This document shows positions 56,115 to 64,000 of a DNA stretch of 64,000 bases, piece by piece (position 1 is the first letter of the stretch; each line of letters opens with the position of its first letter). A program made the position numbers and the translations under genes. The DNA is from Leisingera sp. ANG1. GTDB lineage: Bacteria; Pseudomonadota; Alphaproteobacteria; Rhodobacterales; Rhodobacteraceae. The notes under the pieces are model-generated. The model was given only the letters and a program-made list of their open reading frames with translations. It had not been told where the DNA came from and made no database searches. The DNA is taken from positions 413,710 to 477,709 of the forward strand of contig NZ_AFCF02000006.1 in the NCBI RefSeq assembly GCF_000203975.2, in the 5' to 3' direction.

Positions 56115-56270
56115 CAGGTTAACTCCCACTGTCATTATTTGTTGGATGCAGCGGGTCATTTCCGCTGCCCGGCCCCGTTCAGGCCTTAGAGGGTGCGGCA
56201 ATTTAGCCTGCAGGGCAGGGAGGGGGTCAACCGCTTTTTGACCATTTGGTGCGAAATCCGCGCAACTGGC

Positions 56271-56696
56271 CTAGCGTAAAGACTTTCTCATCAGGATTGC
56301 GTCCGCCGGATTGGTATCTTTGCGGCGGTAATATCCCGCCCGGCGCCCGCATGCCGCGAATCCGCAGACGCGGTACAGCGCCTTTGCGGGTGCGTTGTCT
56401 TCTGCCACTTCCAGAAACAGCTCTGCGGCGCCGCGGGCGCAGGCCAGTGATTCCCATTCCGCCATGCAGGCGCGGGCCAGCCCTTGCCGCTGATGGGCGG
56501 GATCGGTGGCGATGGTCAGCAGTTCAGCTTCATCCGCGATCACCCGCACCAGGGCGAAACAGCGGGCATCCCCGGCGGCAAAGATCAGCGGGCTGTCCAG
56601 AAGGGCAGCGAACTCCAGTGCAGACCACGGCCGCGACTGGGTGAAACCCGCGGCATGGGTGGCGGCCATCTGCGCCGGTGTCAGGGGATCACTCAT
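56271..56696 (-). CDS. rimI: Ribosomal-protein-alanine N-acetyltransferase
   Basis: 141 residues from the ATG at 56696, which overlaps the tsaB stop by 8 nt. GNAT fold: AELLTIATDPAHQRQGLARACM carries the acetyl-CoA-binding Q-x-x-G-x-A loop, and FLEVAEDNAPAKALYRVCGF the C-terminal signature. RimI acetylates the N-terminus of ribosomal protein S18. Adjacency to tsaB is very common in bacteria and supports the name. Confidence 0.88.
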   Translation of the reverse strand: MSDPLTPAQMAATHAAGFTQSRPWSALEFAALLDSPLIFAAGDARCFALVRVIADEAELLTIATDPAHQRQGLARACMAEWESLACARGAAELFLEVAEDNAPAKALYRVCGFAACGRRAGYYRRKDTNPADAILMRKSLR

Positions 56697-57285
56697 CAAT
56701 CAGCGCAGGCGGCACGTCGCTGGACGGCGCTGCATCGGCTGCACGCAGGTACAGCGGTGCAGGCGGCTCGGTCACGGTTTCAAACCGCGCAGCTGCGATG
56801 CGCGCAATCGCTTCGGCGATCCCTGCCGGGCTTGCCTCAGGCGCAAACGCTAGCCCGGCACCGCGGGCGGCGTCCTCGGCCTCCTGGCGCGGCATAAGAC
56901 GCGGTGCCTCCCCGGGCAGGGCGGCATAAACCTGATTGCGCGGCGCGGGCACGGCGGGCAAGGTGCCCTCGGCGGCGCGGGCCTCAAACCCGTCCACGCC
57001 CACGGCTGGCACTTCCAGCCCCAGAGCCAGCCCGCGGGCGGCGGAGACCGCAATGCGGATGCCGGTGAAGTTGCCGGGACCGATGCCGACGCCGATGGCG
57101 TCAAGATCCTGCCATGCGGCACCGCCGTCAGCCAGCACCTCTTCCAGAAGCGGCATCAGCCGTTCGGCCTGGCCGCGGGTCATTTCCTCCAGCCGGGAGG
57201 CCAGCAGGGTCTCCCCGCGCAGCAAAGCGGCCGCGCAATGCGCGGCCGATGTGTCAAAACCCAGAACCAGCGGTTCGGAAGCCAT
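56689..57285 (-). CDS. tsaB: tRNA threonylcarbamoyladenosine biosynthesis protein TsaB
   Basis: 198 residues. It has the ASKHA-fold N-terminus (VLGFDTSAAHCAAALL) and the TsaB-specific IGVGIGPGNFTGIRIAVSAARGLALGL, whose core is GPGNFTGIRI. It supports TsaD in making t6A at position 37 of ANN-decoding tRNAs. It lies 21 nt after the Nfu gene and overlaps rimI. Confidence 0.94.
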   Translation of the reverse strand: MASEPLVLGFDTSAAHCAAALLRGETLLASRLEEMTRGQAERLMPLLEEVLADGGAAWQDLDAIGVGIGPGNFTGIRIAVSAARGLALGLEVPAVGVDGFEARAAEGTLPAVPAPRNQVYAALPGEAPRLMPRQEAEDAARGAGLAFAPEASPAGIAEAIARIAAARFETVTEPPAPLYLRAADAAPSSDVPPALIDE

Positions 57286-57306
57286 CAGATGTCCTTTCGC
57301 GCGCGG

Positions 57307-57873
57307 TCAGACGGCAACCGGGCGCACCTCGGTGACTTCCGGGATGTAGTGGCGCAGCAGGTTCTCGATGCCCATCTTCAGGGTCAGGGTCGAGGATGGG
57401 CAGCCGGCGCAGGCACCCTGCATATGCAGATAGACCACGCCGCGGTCAAAGCCGTGGAAGGTGATGTCGCCGCCGTCCTGGGCCACTGCCGGGCGCACCC
57501 GGCTGTCCAGCAGTTCCTTGATCTGGTTGACGATCTCGGCGTCCTCGCCGGAATGCTCGGCATGGCCGGAGGCCGGGCTTTCAGAGCCGTCCGCCATCAC
57601 CGGCTGGCCGGACTGGTAGTGTTCCATCACCGCGCCCAGGATAGCGGGCTTGATGTGGTCCCATTCTACCGCGTCGGCCTTGGTTACGGTCACGAAGTCG
57701 TTGCCGAAGAAAACGCCGGTCACGCCCTCAACCGCAAAGATGCGGGAGGCGAGCGGCGATTTGCCGGCAGCGTCTGCGTTGGGGAAGTCGGCGGTGCCGA
57801 CCTCAAGAACGGTCTGGCCCGGCAGGAATTTCAGCGTCGCCGGGTTTGGCGTGGATTCAGTCTGAATGAACAT
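57307..57873 (-). CDS. NifU-like iron-sulfur scaffold/carrier protein (Nfu)
   Basis: 188 residues. The N-terminal Nfu domain begins MFIQTESTPNPATLKFLPGQ, and the C-terminal NifU domain has the cluster-binding CAGC (C155, C158) in MQGACAGCPSS. It carries Fe-S clusters to target proteins in the cytoplasm. The start is normal for the family. Confidence 0.93.
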   Translation of the reverse strand: MFIQTESTPNPATLKFLPGQTVLEVGTADFPNADAAGKSPLASRIFAVEGVTGVFFGNDFVTVTKADAVEWDHIKPAILGAVMEHYQSGQPVMADGSESPASGHAEHSGEDAEIVNQIKELLDSRVRPAVAQDGGDITFHGFDRGVVYLHMQGACAGCPSSTLTLKMGIENLLRHYIPEVTEVRPVAV

Positions 57874-57942
57874 GTCGGGTCTCCGTTAAGCGTGTCCCCG
57901 ATATGCGCCTTGCGGCCCGCCAAGTCAAGATTTGGAACGATT

Positions 57943-58542
57943 CTAAATTGCGCCGCCCGCGGCGTGCTCCAGCGCCTGCTCCAGCCGGTCATCACCCCAG
58001 AACAGTTCCGCCCCGCTGGTGAAGCTGGGCGCGCCGAAAATGCCCGCCGCAATGGCCTCATCGGTCTTCGTCCTGAGTGCCGATTTGATATCCGGCGCCT
58101 GTGCCCGCTGCATCAGACTGCGGTCAAGGCCCGCCGTGCTCAGGCAACGCTGCAAGACAGTTTCATCCGCGATATCTTTGCCCGTACCAAACTGCGCCTG
58201 GAACGCGGCCGTGGTGAAAGGCTCAATGCGGTCCTGTTCCGCCGCAGCTAAAGCTAGCCGCGCCGCCATCAGCCCGTTCTGCGGGAACACCGCAGGGCGG
58301 CTAAAGGGCAGGCCGCGAGCCGCACAAATCCGTTCCATGTCGCGCCACATGTAGCGGCCCTTGGCTGGATAGATGTTGAAAGGCGAGGTGTCCCAGCCTT
58401 GAGCGGCAAAGATTGGCCCCAGCAGAAACGGCTTCCAGGTAACGGCAACGCCGCGGGCGGCAGCCAGTTCGCCGATGCGCATCACGCTGAGATAGGAGTA
58501 GGTGGAGGCGAATTCGAACCAGAATGTGATCCCGCCGGTCAT
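57943..58542 (-). CDS. 2-hydroxychromene-2-carboxylate isomerase family (DsbA-like fold)
   Basis: 199 residues. The family N-terminus is clear: FWFEFASTYSYLSVMRIGELA with the active-site Ser at the DsbA redox position, then WKPFLLGPIFAAQGWDTSPFN. The family isomerises hydroxychromene carboxylate in naphthalene breakdown, but many members act on other glutathione-linked substrates. No naphthalene gene is nearby, so the real substrate is open. Confidence 0.85.
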   Translation of the reverse strand: MTGGITFWFEFASTYSYLSVMRIGELAAARGVAVTWKPFLLGPIFAAQGWDTSPFNIYPAKGRYMWRDMERICAARGLPFSRPAVFPQNGLMAARLALAAAEQDRIEPFTTAAFQAQFGTGKDIADETVLQRCLSTAGLDRSLMQRAQAPDIKSALRTKTDEAIAAGIFGAPSFTSGAELFWGDDRLEQALEHAAGGAI

Positions 58543-58563
58543 CGCCTCTGCAGTCCCTTCTGG

Positions 58564-59019
58564 TCAGGTGATTGCTTCCAGCTTTTCCTTGCTAAGGTCG
58601 CCGGGCACGATGGTGATCGGCACCGGCAGGGCGCCGGAGTTCTTGGTGAGCTGGGTGACCAGCGGCCCGGGGCCTTTGCGGCCGGTGCCCGCACCCAGCA
58701 CCAGAACGCCGATTTCCGGATCGCCCTCGATAAAGTCGAGGATTTCCGGCACCGGTTCGCCTTCGCGGATCACCAGTTCCGGGTCCACATTCTGGCGGTC
58801 GCGCATCCATTTGGCGAAAACTTCGAAATGGGCATGGATGCGCTCGCGCGCTTCCTCGCGCATCACTTCACCGACGCCGATCCAGTGGTTGAACTCATCC
58901 GGGGGAATGACCGACAGGATAGTGACGCCCGCGCCGGTATGCGCCGCCCGCATCGCGGCAAAGCGCATGGCGTTCAGGCATTCGCGGCTGTCGTCCAGGA
59001 CCACAAGGAATTTGCGCAT
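58564..59019 (-). CDS. Universal stress protein family (UspA)
   Basis: 151 residues from the ATG at 59019, with a GAGAGCG site; an in-frame start at 59058 is less likely. It has the Usp alpha/beta fold with FLVVLDDSRECLNAMRFA at the start and VLVLGAGTGRKGPGPLVTQL near the C-terminus, a variant of the G-2x-G-9x-G ATP loop. Usp proteins bind nucleotide and help survival under stress. Confidence 0.87.
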   Translation of the reverse strand: MRKFLVVLDDSRECLNAMRFAAMRAAHTGAGVTILSVIPPDEFNHWIGVGEVMREEARERIHAHFEVFAKWMRDRQNVDPELVIREGEPVPEILDFIEGDPEIGVLVLGAGTGRKGPGPLVTQLTKNSGALPVPITIVPGDLSKEKLEAIT

Positions 59020-59158
59020 CTTCGCTCTCTCGTTGTTGCACCGCGGATCATGGCGCATGCGGGGCGATCAGGCAATAGAGCCAAAGAGCCGTCAACGCTG
59101 CGTATTTCTGGCCATAGACTTTGCGCCGGCCGGGCATGTTCGGGTTGAGCTTACGGAT

Positions 59159-60022
59159 TTACGGCTGGCTGGCGGCCCAGTCCCAATAGAGCTCCCGCAC
59201 ACGTTTGGCGACAGGGCCGGCCTGATAGCGGTTCTCGTCAAAGGCGGTGACCGGGGTCACCTTGCTCATGTTGCCCGACAGAAAGATCTCGTCGGCTTCC
59301 TCGAAATCCTGATAGCCCAGCACGCATTCATGCACGGTGATACCGTCGGCGCGAAGGTTGCTGATATGGCGGGCGCGGGTGATGCCGGCCAGGAAGGTGC
59401 CGTTGGGGATTGGGGTGAAGACCTCGCCGTCGCGCACCATGAACACATTGGTGGTGGCGGTTTCAGCCACATTGCCCATGGCATCCAGCACCAGTGCGTT
59501 GCTGAACCCCTTGCTGCGCGCCTCCCTCAGCATCCGGGCGTTGTTGGGGTAGAGGCAGCCCGCCTTGGCATTCACCACCGCGCTTTCCAGCACCGGGCGG
59601 CGGAAGCGGGTGCGGGTCAGCGTGGCGGCGGCATCTGGGGCCGTCATCGGGATTTCCTCCAGGCTGACGGCGAATTGGGTGCTCTCCGCCTTCGGGGCGA
59701 TCAGCGTCTCGTCGCCATCAGCCGCCCAGTACATTGGCCGGATATAGACCGCGGAGCTAGGGGCGAACCCCTCCAGTCCTTCGCGGATGACCTCCACCAT
59801 CTGCTCCACGGAATGGGTTGGCGTCATCAGCAGCGCCTCCGCAGAGGCATTGGTGCGGGCGCAGTGCAGGTCCAAATCCGGGGTCAGCCCGTCAAAGAAA
59901 CGCGCGCCGTCAAACACGGAGGAGCCCAGCCACATCGCATGGTCTGCAGCCCGCATCACCGCCGCGTTGCCGTCCTGCCAGCTGCCGTTGAAATAAGTGC
60001 GGATAGTTCTGCCCACAGCCAT
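59159..60022 (-). CDS. Branched-chain amino acid aminotransferase-like (class IV) protein
   Basis: 287 residues. PLP class IV fold: the lysine is K153 in ESAVVNAKAGCLYPNNARM, and the PLP-phosphate site is near GNVAETATTNVFMV and LAGITRARHI. The family moves amino groups between 2-oxo acids and Val, Leu or Ile; some class IV members make D-amino acids or aminodeoxychorismate products, so ilvE is likely but not certain. It has its own promoter region (60023-60246) with a striking palindrome. Confidence 0.85.
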   Translation of the reverse strand: MAVGRTIRTYFNGSWQDGNAAVMRAADHAMWLGSSVFDGARFFDGLTPDLDLHCARTNASAEALLMTPTHSVEQMVEVIREGLEGFAPSSAVYIRPMYWAADGDETLIAPKAESTQFAVSLEEIPMTAPDAAATLTRTRFRRPVLESAVVNAKAGCLYPNNARMLREARSKGFSNALVLDAMGNVAETATTNVFMVRDGEVFTPIPNGTFLAGITRARHISNLRADGITVHECVLGYQDFEEADEIFLSGNMSKVTPVTAFDENRYQAGPVAKRVRELYWDWAASQP

Positions 60023-60209
60023 CGTCTCGCTCCCTCTGCTTGCCGCAAGGGTAGGCCCAGAAAGGTCAGGGGTCCAGACCTTTCTAGGCCTCGCCGGATA
60101 CAGGCAAGGAGGGGCGAGAAGGCTGTTAATTGTTTTGTTTCAGTTGGTTGGCTGGCGTTCTGGAGCGAAATCTGACGCAGCGAAATATAGGTCAGCGTGA
60201 CTGACCAAT

Positions 60210-60227
60210 TGTTTCGCGCGCGAAACA
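60210..60227. promoter_or_regulatory. 18-bp perfect palindrome upstream of the aminotransferase gene
   Basis: TGTTTCGCGCGCGAAACA is perfectly two-fold symmetric. A second inverted repeat, GGTCAG (60190-60195) with CTGACC (60201-60206), lies directly beside it. Both are in the 224-nt gap upstream of the aminotransferase ATG at 60022. They look like operator sites for a dimeric repressor. Confidence 0.6.
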
Positions 60228-60246
60228 TTCGGGCAGCAGTTCTGAC

Positions 60247-60741
60247 CTACTCAACCTCTGCGAGCAAATCTTGCAAATCCAACGGGTCAGTGACCATCTG
60301 CAGGCTGCCATCCGCCCCGCGCGGCCAGTCCTGTTCGGGCCGGTCGCGGTAGAGTTCCACCCCGTTGCCGTCCGGGTCGCGCAGGTAGATGGCCTCGGAG
60401 ACGCCGTGGTCGGCTGCGCCCTCGAGCGCGATGCCCGACTCCAGCACCCGGCGCAGCACCGCCGCCAGGCTCTTGCGGTCCGGCAGCAGGATGGCGGTGT
60501 GGTAGAGGCCGGTCATGTTCGGTGCCGGGGCCGGGCCGCCGCGCGACTGCCAGGTGTTGAGCCCGATGTGGTGGTGGTAACCGCCGACCGACAGGAAGGC
60601 AGCAGAGCTGCCGAGCCGCTGGGTCACGTTAAAACCCAGCACACCGCTGTAAAACCCGATTGCCTGTTCAAGGTCGGAAACCTTGAGGTGGACATGGCCG
60701 ATGCGGGTGCCTGCGGGCAGGGGGGCAGTTCCGGTGCTCAT
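60247..60741 (-). CDS. VOC-family (glyoxalase/extradiol dioxygenase fold) protein
   Basis: 164 residues from the ATG at 60741. The VOC fold is clear: IGHVHLKVSDLEQAIGFYSGVLGF, VGGYHHHIGLNTW and DPDGNGVELYRDRP carry the His/Glu metal-site positions of the CatE-like group. It could be a ring-cleaving dioxygenase or a lyase. It follows the paa genes by 200 nt on the same strand; a role in aromatic breakdown is likely but unproven. Confidence 0.82.
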   Translation of the reverse strand: MSTGTAPLPAGTRIGHVHLKVSDLEQAIGFYSGVLGFNVTQRLGSSAAFLSVGGYHHHIGLNTWQSRGGPAPAPNMTGLYHTAILLPDRKSLAAVLRRVLESGIALEGAADHGVSEAIYLRDPDGNGVELYRDRPEQDWPRGADGSLQMVTDPLDLQDLLAEVE

Positions 60742-60857
60742 GACAGTCTCCAATTGCTTTTTTTCTTCAATATGGAGGCCGTGCGGCGCTGGTTCCATTC
60801 CGCAAGGCTGCACCATTTCCCTGTGGATTTGCACAGCCTGACGGCGCAGCATCTTCA

Positions 60858-60875
60858 GCGCGCCTTCAGGCGCGC
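60858..60875 (-). terminator. GC-rich hairpin between the PaaA-like and VOC genes
   Basis: GCGCGCC (60858-60864) and GGCGCGC (60869-60875) pair perfectly around a 4-nt loop. No T-run follows, so it may slow transcription rather than end it. Confidence 0.45.
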
Positions 60876-60941
60876 CGGATCCAGCCGGACCTGCGCATCT
60901 GTGATGCACGGCAGCCCGGGCGGGAGAGCTTCCACTGGAGA

Positions 60942-61703
60942 TCAGGCGGCGGGTTTCAGACCGGCCTTGGCCAGAACGGCAGAGGCAGTCTGTTCCCAGC
61001 GTGCCTTCAACTCTGCATTCGGAGTGCGGCGCAGGCCCATCGCCTTCAGCCCTTCGAACTTCTGTGAGGTCTCAGAGCCGAAGCTGGCTGCGACCCGCGG
61101 CCACCAGTAGCTGACCAGTTCCTGCAGGGCCTCTGTCCCTTGTGCTTCCACCAGCACCATCAGGCCTTCTTCTGCCAATTCCGCGTGATGTGCCTCAATC
61201 GGCTGGATGGTGCGGAAAGCTTCGGCCAGCGGCTGGTAGGAGACATGGCTCAGCTCCTCCAGTTGCACGGCAACCGCGCTGCCCATCAGCAGGTTCATCA
61301 CCACCGCGTCGGCCCAGCCTTCCAGCGGGTAGTTGAACACGGCCAGCCGCATGTCGTGCTTGCTGCGGGTCTGGCCGATGTCGGCATCCCGTTCCAGCCG
61401 CGCGGTCCAGGGGTGGTGGTCGGCATAGCGCTCTGTGTCAGCACCGAAGTCGCCCATGATATGCAGCACCTTTTCGGCGCTGTCGGATTTCTCCAGCACG
61501 ATTTTTGCGGCGGCGATGCGCGCCTTGATGCCTGGCCCTTCGTTGATGATGTCGGCAAAGCCTGCGGCACCCGCCAGCTCGCTGTCGACAAAGGTCGCCA
61601 TCATCTTCATCAGCTCGGCGCGGTAGCGCGGCGGCACGTTGGACGGGTTGGACAGCACGCCGCCCTGGGCCAGATAGCTGCTAATACTCATTTCGTCAGT
61701 CAT
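60942..61703 (-). CDS. PaaA-like phenylacetate catabolic family protein
   Basis: 253 residues, in the same ferritin-like family as PaaA and PaaC. FNYPLEGWADAVV and the helix AVQLEELSHVSYQPLAEAFRTI (core EELSHVSYQPLAEAF) match PaaA closely. PaaA is longer (about 310 to 330), and here one of the two expected E-X2-H metal motifs appears as EKVLH (E-X3-H) while EAHH is kept. It lies 24 nt after paaE in the paa cluster. It may be a non-catalytic or modified subunit. Confidence 0.75.
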   Translation of the reverse strand: MTDEMSISSYLAQGGVLSNPSNVPPRYRAELMKMMATFVDSELAGAAGFADIINEGPGIKARIAAAKIVLEKSDSAEKVLHIMGDFGADTERYADHHPWTARLERDADIGQTRSKHDMRLAVFNYPLEGWADAVVMNLLMGSAVAVQLEELSHVSYQPLAEAFRTIQPIEAHHAELAEEGLMVLVEAQGTEALQELVSYWWPRVAASFGSETSQKFEGLKAMGLRRTPNAELKARWEQTASAVLAKAGLKPAA

Positions 61704-61727
61704 GATCTTTCCTCCCTCGGGCAGGTA

Positions 61728-62801
61728 TTACTGGTCGTAATCGACCACGACGTTATCGGTCACCGGATAGGCCTGGCACGAGAGCACATAGCCCTTTTCG
61801 ACCTCGTAATCTTCCAGCGCATGGTTGGCGACCATCTCGACCTCGCCTTCCAGCACCTTGCAGCGGCAGGTGGAGCAGACCCCGGCCTTGCAGGCATAGG
61901 GCGCGTCCATGGCGTTTTCCAGCGCCGCGTCCAGCAGGGTCATGTCCTTGCCCATCTCGATGGTCTGGGTGGCGCCGTCCAGGGTGATGGCGGCCTTGGT
62001 CTGGTTGGCGCTGCTGGCCGTATCCGTTGCGGTGGCCTTGCGCTTGGCGCGGCCCGGCTGGGCAGAGGCGAACAGTTCGAACTTGATCTGGCCGTCATCG
62101 AGGCCCGCGGTGCGCAGGGCGCTGGCGATGCCCAGCATCATCGGTTCGGGGCCGCAGATGAAGGCGGTGTCGACCGACTGGATGTCGATCCAGTGCTCGA
62201 ACAGCTGGGCGCATTTCTCTTCGGTGACCAGGCCGGTGAAAAGGTCGATTTCCTGAGCGTCGGACTCCAGCACATGGATCACGTTGAAGCGGCCCATGTA
62301 GAGGTTCTTGAGATCCTCCAGCTCCTCGCGGAACATGATCGTGTTCACGCCCTTGTTGGCGTAAACCAGCGTGAAGGAGGAGTTGGGCTCCGCCGCCAGC
62401 GTGGTTTTCAGGATCGACAGCACCGGGGTGATGCCGGAGCCGCCGGCAAAGCCCAGGTAGTTCTTCTCTGCGCCTGCCTCGAGCGGGGTAAAGAAGGTGC
62501 CCATCGGCGCCATCGCTTGCAGGGTGTCGCCGGCCTTCAGCTCGGTGTTGGCCCAGGTCGAGAACGCGCCGCCGTCGACGCGCTTGATGCCGACCTGCAG
62601 GATACCCTCATCCTTGCCGGCGCAGATCGAGTAGCTGCGGCGCAGCTCCTCGCCTTCAAAGTCGCGGCGGAAGGTCAGGTACTGGCCTTGGGTGAAATCG
62701 AACTCCTCAGCCGCGCCGTTCACGGGCTTCAGGGTAACAACCACCGCATCGCGGATGGTCTTGCGGACGTCGGTGACTTCTAGGTCGTGAAAGCGCGCCA
62801 T
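61728..62801 (-). CDS. paaE: 1,2-phenylacetyl-CoA epoxidase reductase subunit PaaE
   Basis: 357 residues from the ATG at 62801 (MARFHDLEVTDVRKTIRDAV); the in-frame start at 62909 is inside paaD. The FAD/NADPH ferredoxin-reductase module has RRSYSICAG and GFAGGSGITPVLSILK (core GGSGITPVLS), and a C-terminal plant-type 2Fe-2S domain has CKAGVCSTCRCKV. It passes electrons from NADPH to the PaaABC oxygenase. It lies 10 nt after paaD. Confidence 0.94.
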   Translation of the reverse strand: MARFHDLEVTDVRKTIRDAVVVTLKPVNGAAEEFDFTQGQYLTFRRDFEGEELRRSYSICAGKDEGILQVGIKRVDGGAFSTWANTELKAGDTLQAMAPMGTFFTPLEAGAEKNYLGFAGGSGITPVLSILKTTLAAEPNSSFTLVYANKGVNTIMFREELEDLKNLYMGRFNVIHVLESDAQEIDLFTGLVTEEKCAQLFEHWIDIQSVDTAFICGPEPMMLGIASALRTAGLDDGQIKFELFASAQPGRAKRKATATDTASSANQTKAAITLDGATQTIEMGKDMTLLDAALENAMDAPYACKAGVCSTCRCKVLEGEVEMVANHALEDYEVEKGYVLSCQAYPVTDNVVVDYDQ

Positions 62802-62811
62802 CAGGGTCTCC

Positions 62812-63285
62812 TCAGATGCACTTGAAATAATCAAAGGGTTCGAGGCAGTCCTGGCAGCGCCAGTGGGCCTTGCAAGGGGTCGAGCCGAACTGGCTGACCT
62901 TGGTGACATGCGGGCTGCCGCAATGCGGGCATTTTTCCGGGCCGCCTGCGGGCTGAGGCGGGGCGATGCCGTATGCCTCCAGCTTGGTGCGGCCCTTCTC
63001 CGTCAGCCAGTCGGTGGTCCAGGCGGGGGAGATCTGGGTCTTCAGCTTCAGATCGGTGATGCCGCGGTCCCGCAGGGCGGTTTCGATGTCCATCGCGATC
63101 ACAGACGTGGCCGGGCAGCCGGAGTAGGTCGGGGTGACGGTGACCACCAGGGTCGTACCTTCCCAGGCCACATCGCGGATGATGCCGAGATCCACCAGCG
63201 AGATCACCGGGATCTCCGGATCGGGCACGGCGTCGAGCCACTCCCAGATCCGGGTGGTGCTTGGCTGAGTCGTCACTTGGCTCAT
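62812..63285 (-). CDS. paaD: Phenylacetate-CoA epoxidase assembly protein PaaD
   Basis: 157 residues. The N-terminal DUF59/MIP18-type domain has VPDPEIPVISLVDLGIIRDV and YSGCPATSVIAMDIE; the C-terminus adds a zinc-ribbon-like CPHCGSPH..CRWQDC-type pair (CPHC and CQDC). PaaD helps mature or assemble the epoxidase iron site. It is between paaC (98 nt) and paaE (10 nt). Confidence 0.93.
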   Translation of the reverse strand: MSQVTTQPSTTRIWEWLDAVPDPEIPVISLVDLGIIRDVAWEGTTLVVTVTPTYSGCPATSVIAMDIETALRDRGITDLKLKTQISPAWTTDWLTEKGRTKLEAYGIAPPQPAGGPEKCPHCGSPHVTKVSQFGSTPCKAHWRCQDCLEPFDYFKCI

Positions 63286-63383
63286 GCGGTTACCCTCATT
63301 GGCTGGTCCGCCCGGCCTCCCTCGCGGAAGCGGGCCTCATCCCCGCATGAAGCCGGGGTGCAGTCAGTTCTTTGGCCGTGGTC

Positions 63384-64000
63384 TTACCACTTGGCGCCGG
63401 GATAGGCGCGCTGCAGCCATTGCATCTGGGTCAGCAGGTGGCCCAGATGCTCTGTGTGCATTGCACCGGTGCGCCCGCCCTTGTGGGCAAAGCGGCTCTC
63501 CGGAATGGTCAGCGTTGCGTCGCTTAGGATGCGGTAGACCAGCGCGTCATATTCTTCGCGCAGGGCCACCGGATCAGGGGCGATGCCAGCCTTCACCATC
63601 TCGGCGTCCACATCGTCGGACTGGAACATCTCGCCGACGTAGGGCCAAAGATAGTCCAAGGCTTCCTGCATCCGGCGGTGGCTTTCCTCAGTGCCGTCGC
63701 CCAGGCCCACCACGGTGTCGGCGGAACGCTCCAGGTGATAGGCCACCTCTTTCGAGGCCTTCTCAGCAATCGCGGCGACCCGTTCGTCCGAGGACTTCAT
63801 CAGACGGCCCAGCTGGATCGAATGCCAGGCGTCGAACAGGAACTGGCGCATAAGGGTGCGGCCGAAGTCGCCGTTCGGCACCTCGCACAGCAGCACATTG
63901 CGGAAGTCCCAGGCGTCGCGCAGGAAGGCGAGATCGTCGGCGGATTTGCCGTCGCCCTGCACTTCAGCGGCGAGGCCGAGCCACATCTGGGTCTGGCCGA
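63384..64000 (-). CDS. paaC: 1,2-phenylacetyl-CoA epoxidase structural subunit PaaC, 5' part outside window
   Basis: The frame runs off the right edge; 205 residues are visible, beginning within GQTQMWLGLAAEVQ. The PaaC pattern is clear: DAWDFRNVLLCEVPNGDFGRTLMRQFL (core FRNVLLCEVPNGDFG), EVAYHLERSADTVVGLGDGT and the C-terminal MQWLQRAYPGAKW. PaaC is the ferritin-like structural subunit of the epoxidase. paaA and paaB should lie just to the right of the window. Confidence 0.93.
   Translation of the reverse strand, partial: GQTQMWLGLAAEVQGDGKSADDLAFLRDAWDFRNVLLCEVPNGDFGRTLMRQFLFDAWHSIQLGRLMKSSDERVAAIAEKASKEVAYHLERSADTVVGLGDGTEESHRRMQEALDYLWPYVGEMFQSDDVDAEMVKAGIAPDPVALREEYDALVYRILSDATLTIPESRFAHKGGRTGAMHTEHLGHLLTQMQWLQRAYPGAKW

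Overview
The window comes from a GC-rich alphaproteobacterium of the Rhodobacteraceae, most likely the marine Roseobacter group. The evidence is the gene order argH / lysA / DUF4175 protein / ftsEX, the mdh-suc-sdh cluster mixed with ethylmalonyl-CoA pathway genes, a luxRI pair beside ccr, an HvrA-type H-NS protein, and a paa cluster. It reads as ordinary chromosome. I see no rRNA, tRNA, insertion sequence, prophage or CRISPR array.

Layout. Positions 1-11200 hold a phosphatase-like protein, a TlpA-type thioredoxin, argH, two tiny lipoproteins, lysA, the large DUF4175 protein, a zinc-ribbon protein and ftsE-ftsX-plsC. Positions 11370-23450 (minus strand) are one long TCA operon, sucC-sucD-sucA-odhB-lpd. 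Genes with no obvious TCA role sit between its members: a GT25 glycosyltransferase, a DUF805 protein, a secreted protein, an AT-rich membrane protein, a MAPEG protein and a small barrel-like protein. Positions 23800-26070 hold a methyltransferase-LicD pair and mdh. Positions 26230-35970 hold a TauE/SafE-type permease, the ethylmalonyl-CoA pathway genes mcl2 and mch flanking NnrU and DUF1737 genes, a VWA-type secreted protein, sdhCDAB and a ZIP transporter. Positions 36100-45620 hold small proteins, a DUF1989 protein, deoD, an H-NS-like gene, ecm, an acyltransferase, ccr and a luxR/luxI pair. Positions 45685-50780 hold a RecD-like helicase, an SDR, a TIGR02186 protein and two tandem TSUP permeases. 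Positions 51160-56110 are a nucleoside-type ABC importer operon. Positions 56270-60020 are housekeeping genes (rimI, tsaB, Nfu, isomerase, Usp, aminotransferase). From 60247 to the end is the distal part of a phenylacetate cluster (paaC-D-E, a PaaA-like protein and a VOC protein).

How the genes work together. The centre of the window handles acetyl-CoA and C4 acids. ccr and ecm, then mch and mcl2, carry most of the ethylmalonyl-CoA route from crotonyl-CoA to glyoxylate, propionyl-CoA and malate. Those products enter the cycle run by mdh, sucCD, sucAB-lpd and sdhCDAB. The phenylacetate genes would supply acetyl-CoA and succinyl-CoA.

The most interesting signal is regulatory. Two TGTGATCACA-type palindromes, about two helical turns apart, lie at almost the same distance upstream of both sucC and sdhC. 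This suggests one unidentified regulator shared by the two TCA operons. Other leads are inverted repeats around luxR/luxI, an 18-bp perfect palindrome upstream of the aminotransferase gene, a dispersed intergenic repeat family, and a PaaA-like protein whose metal-site motif looks altered.
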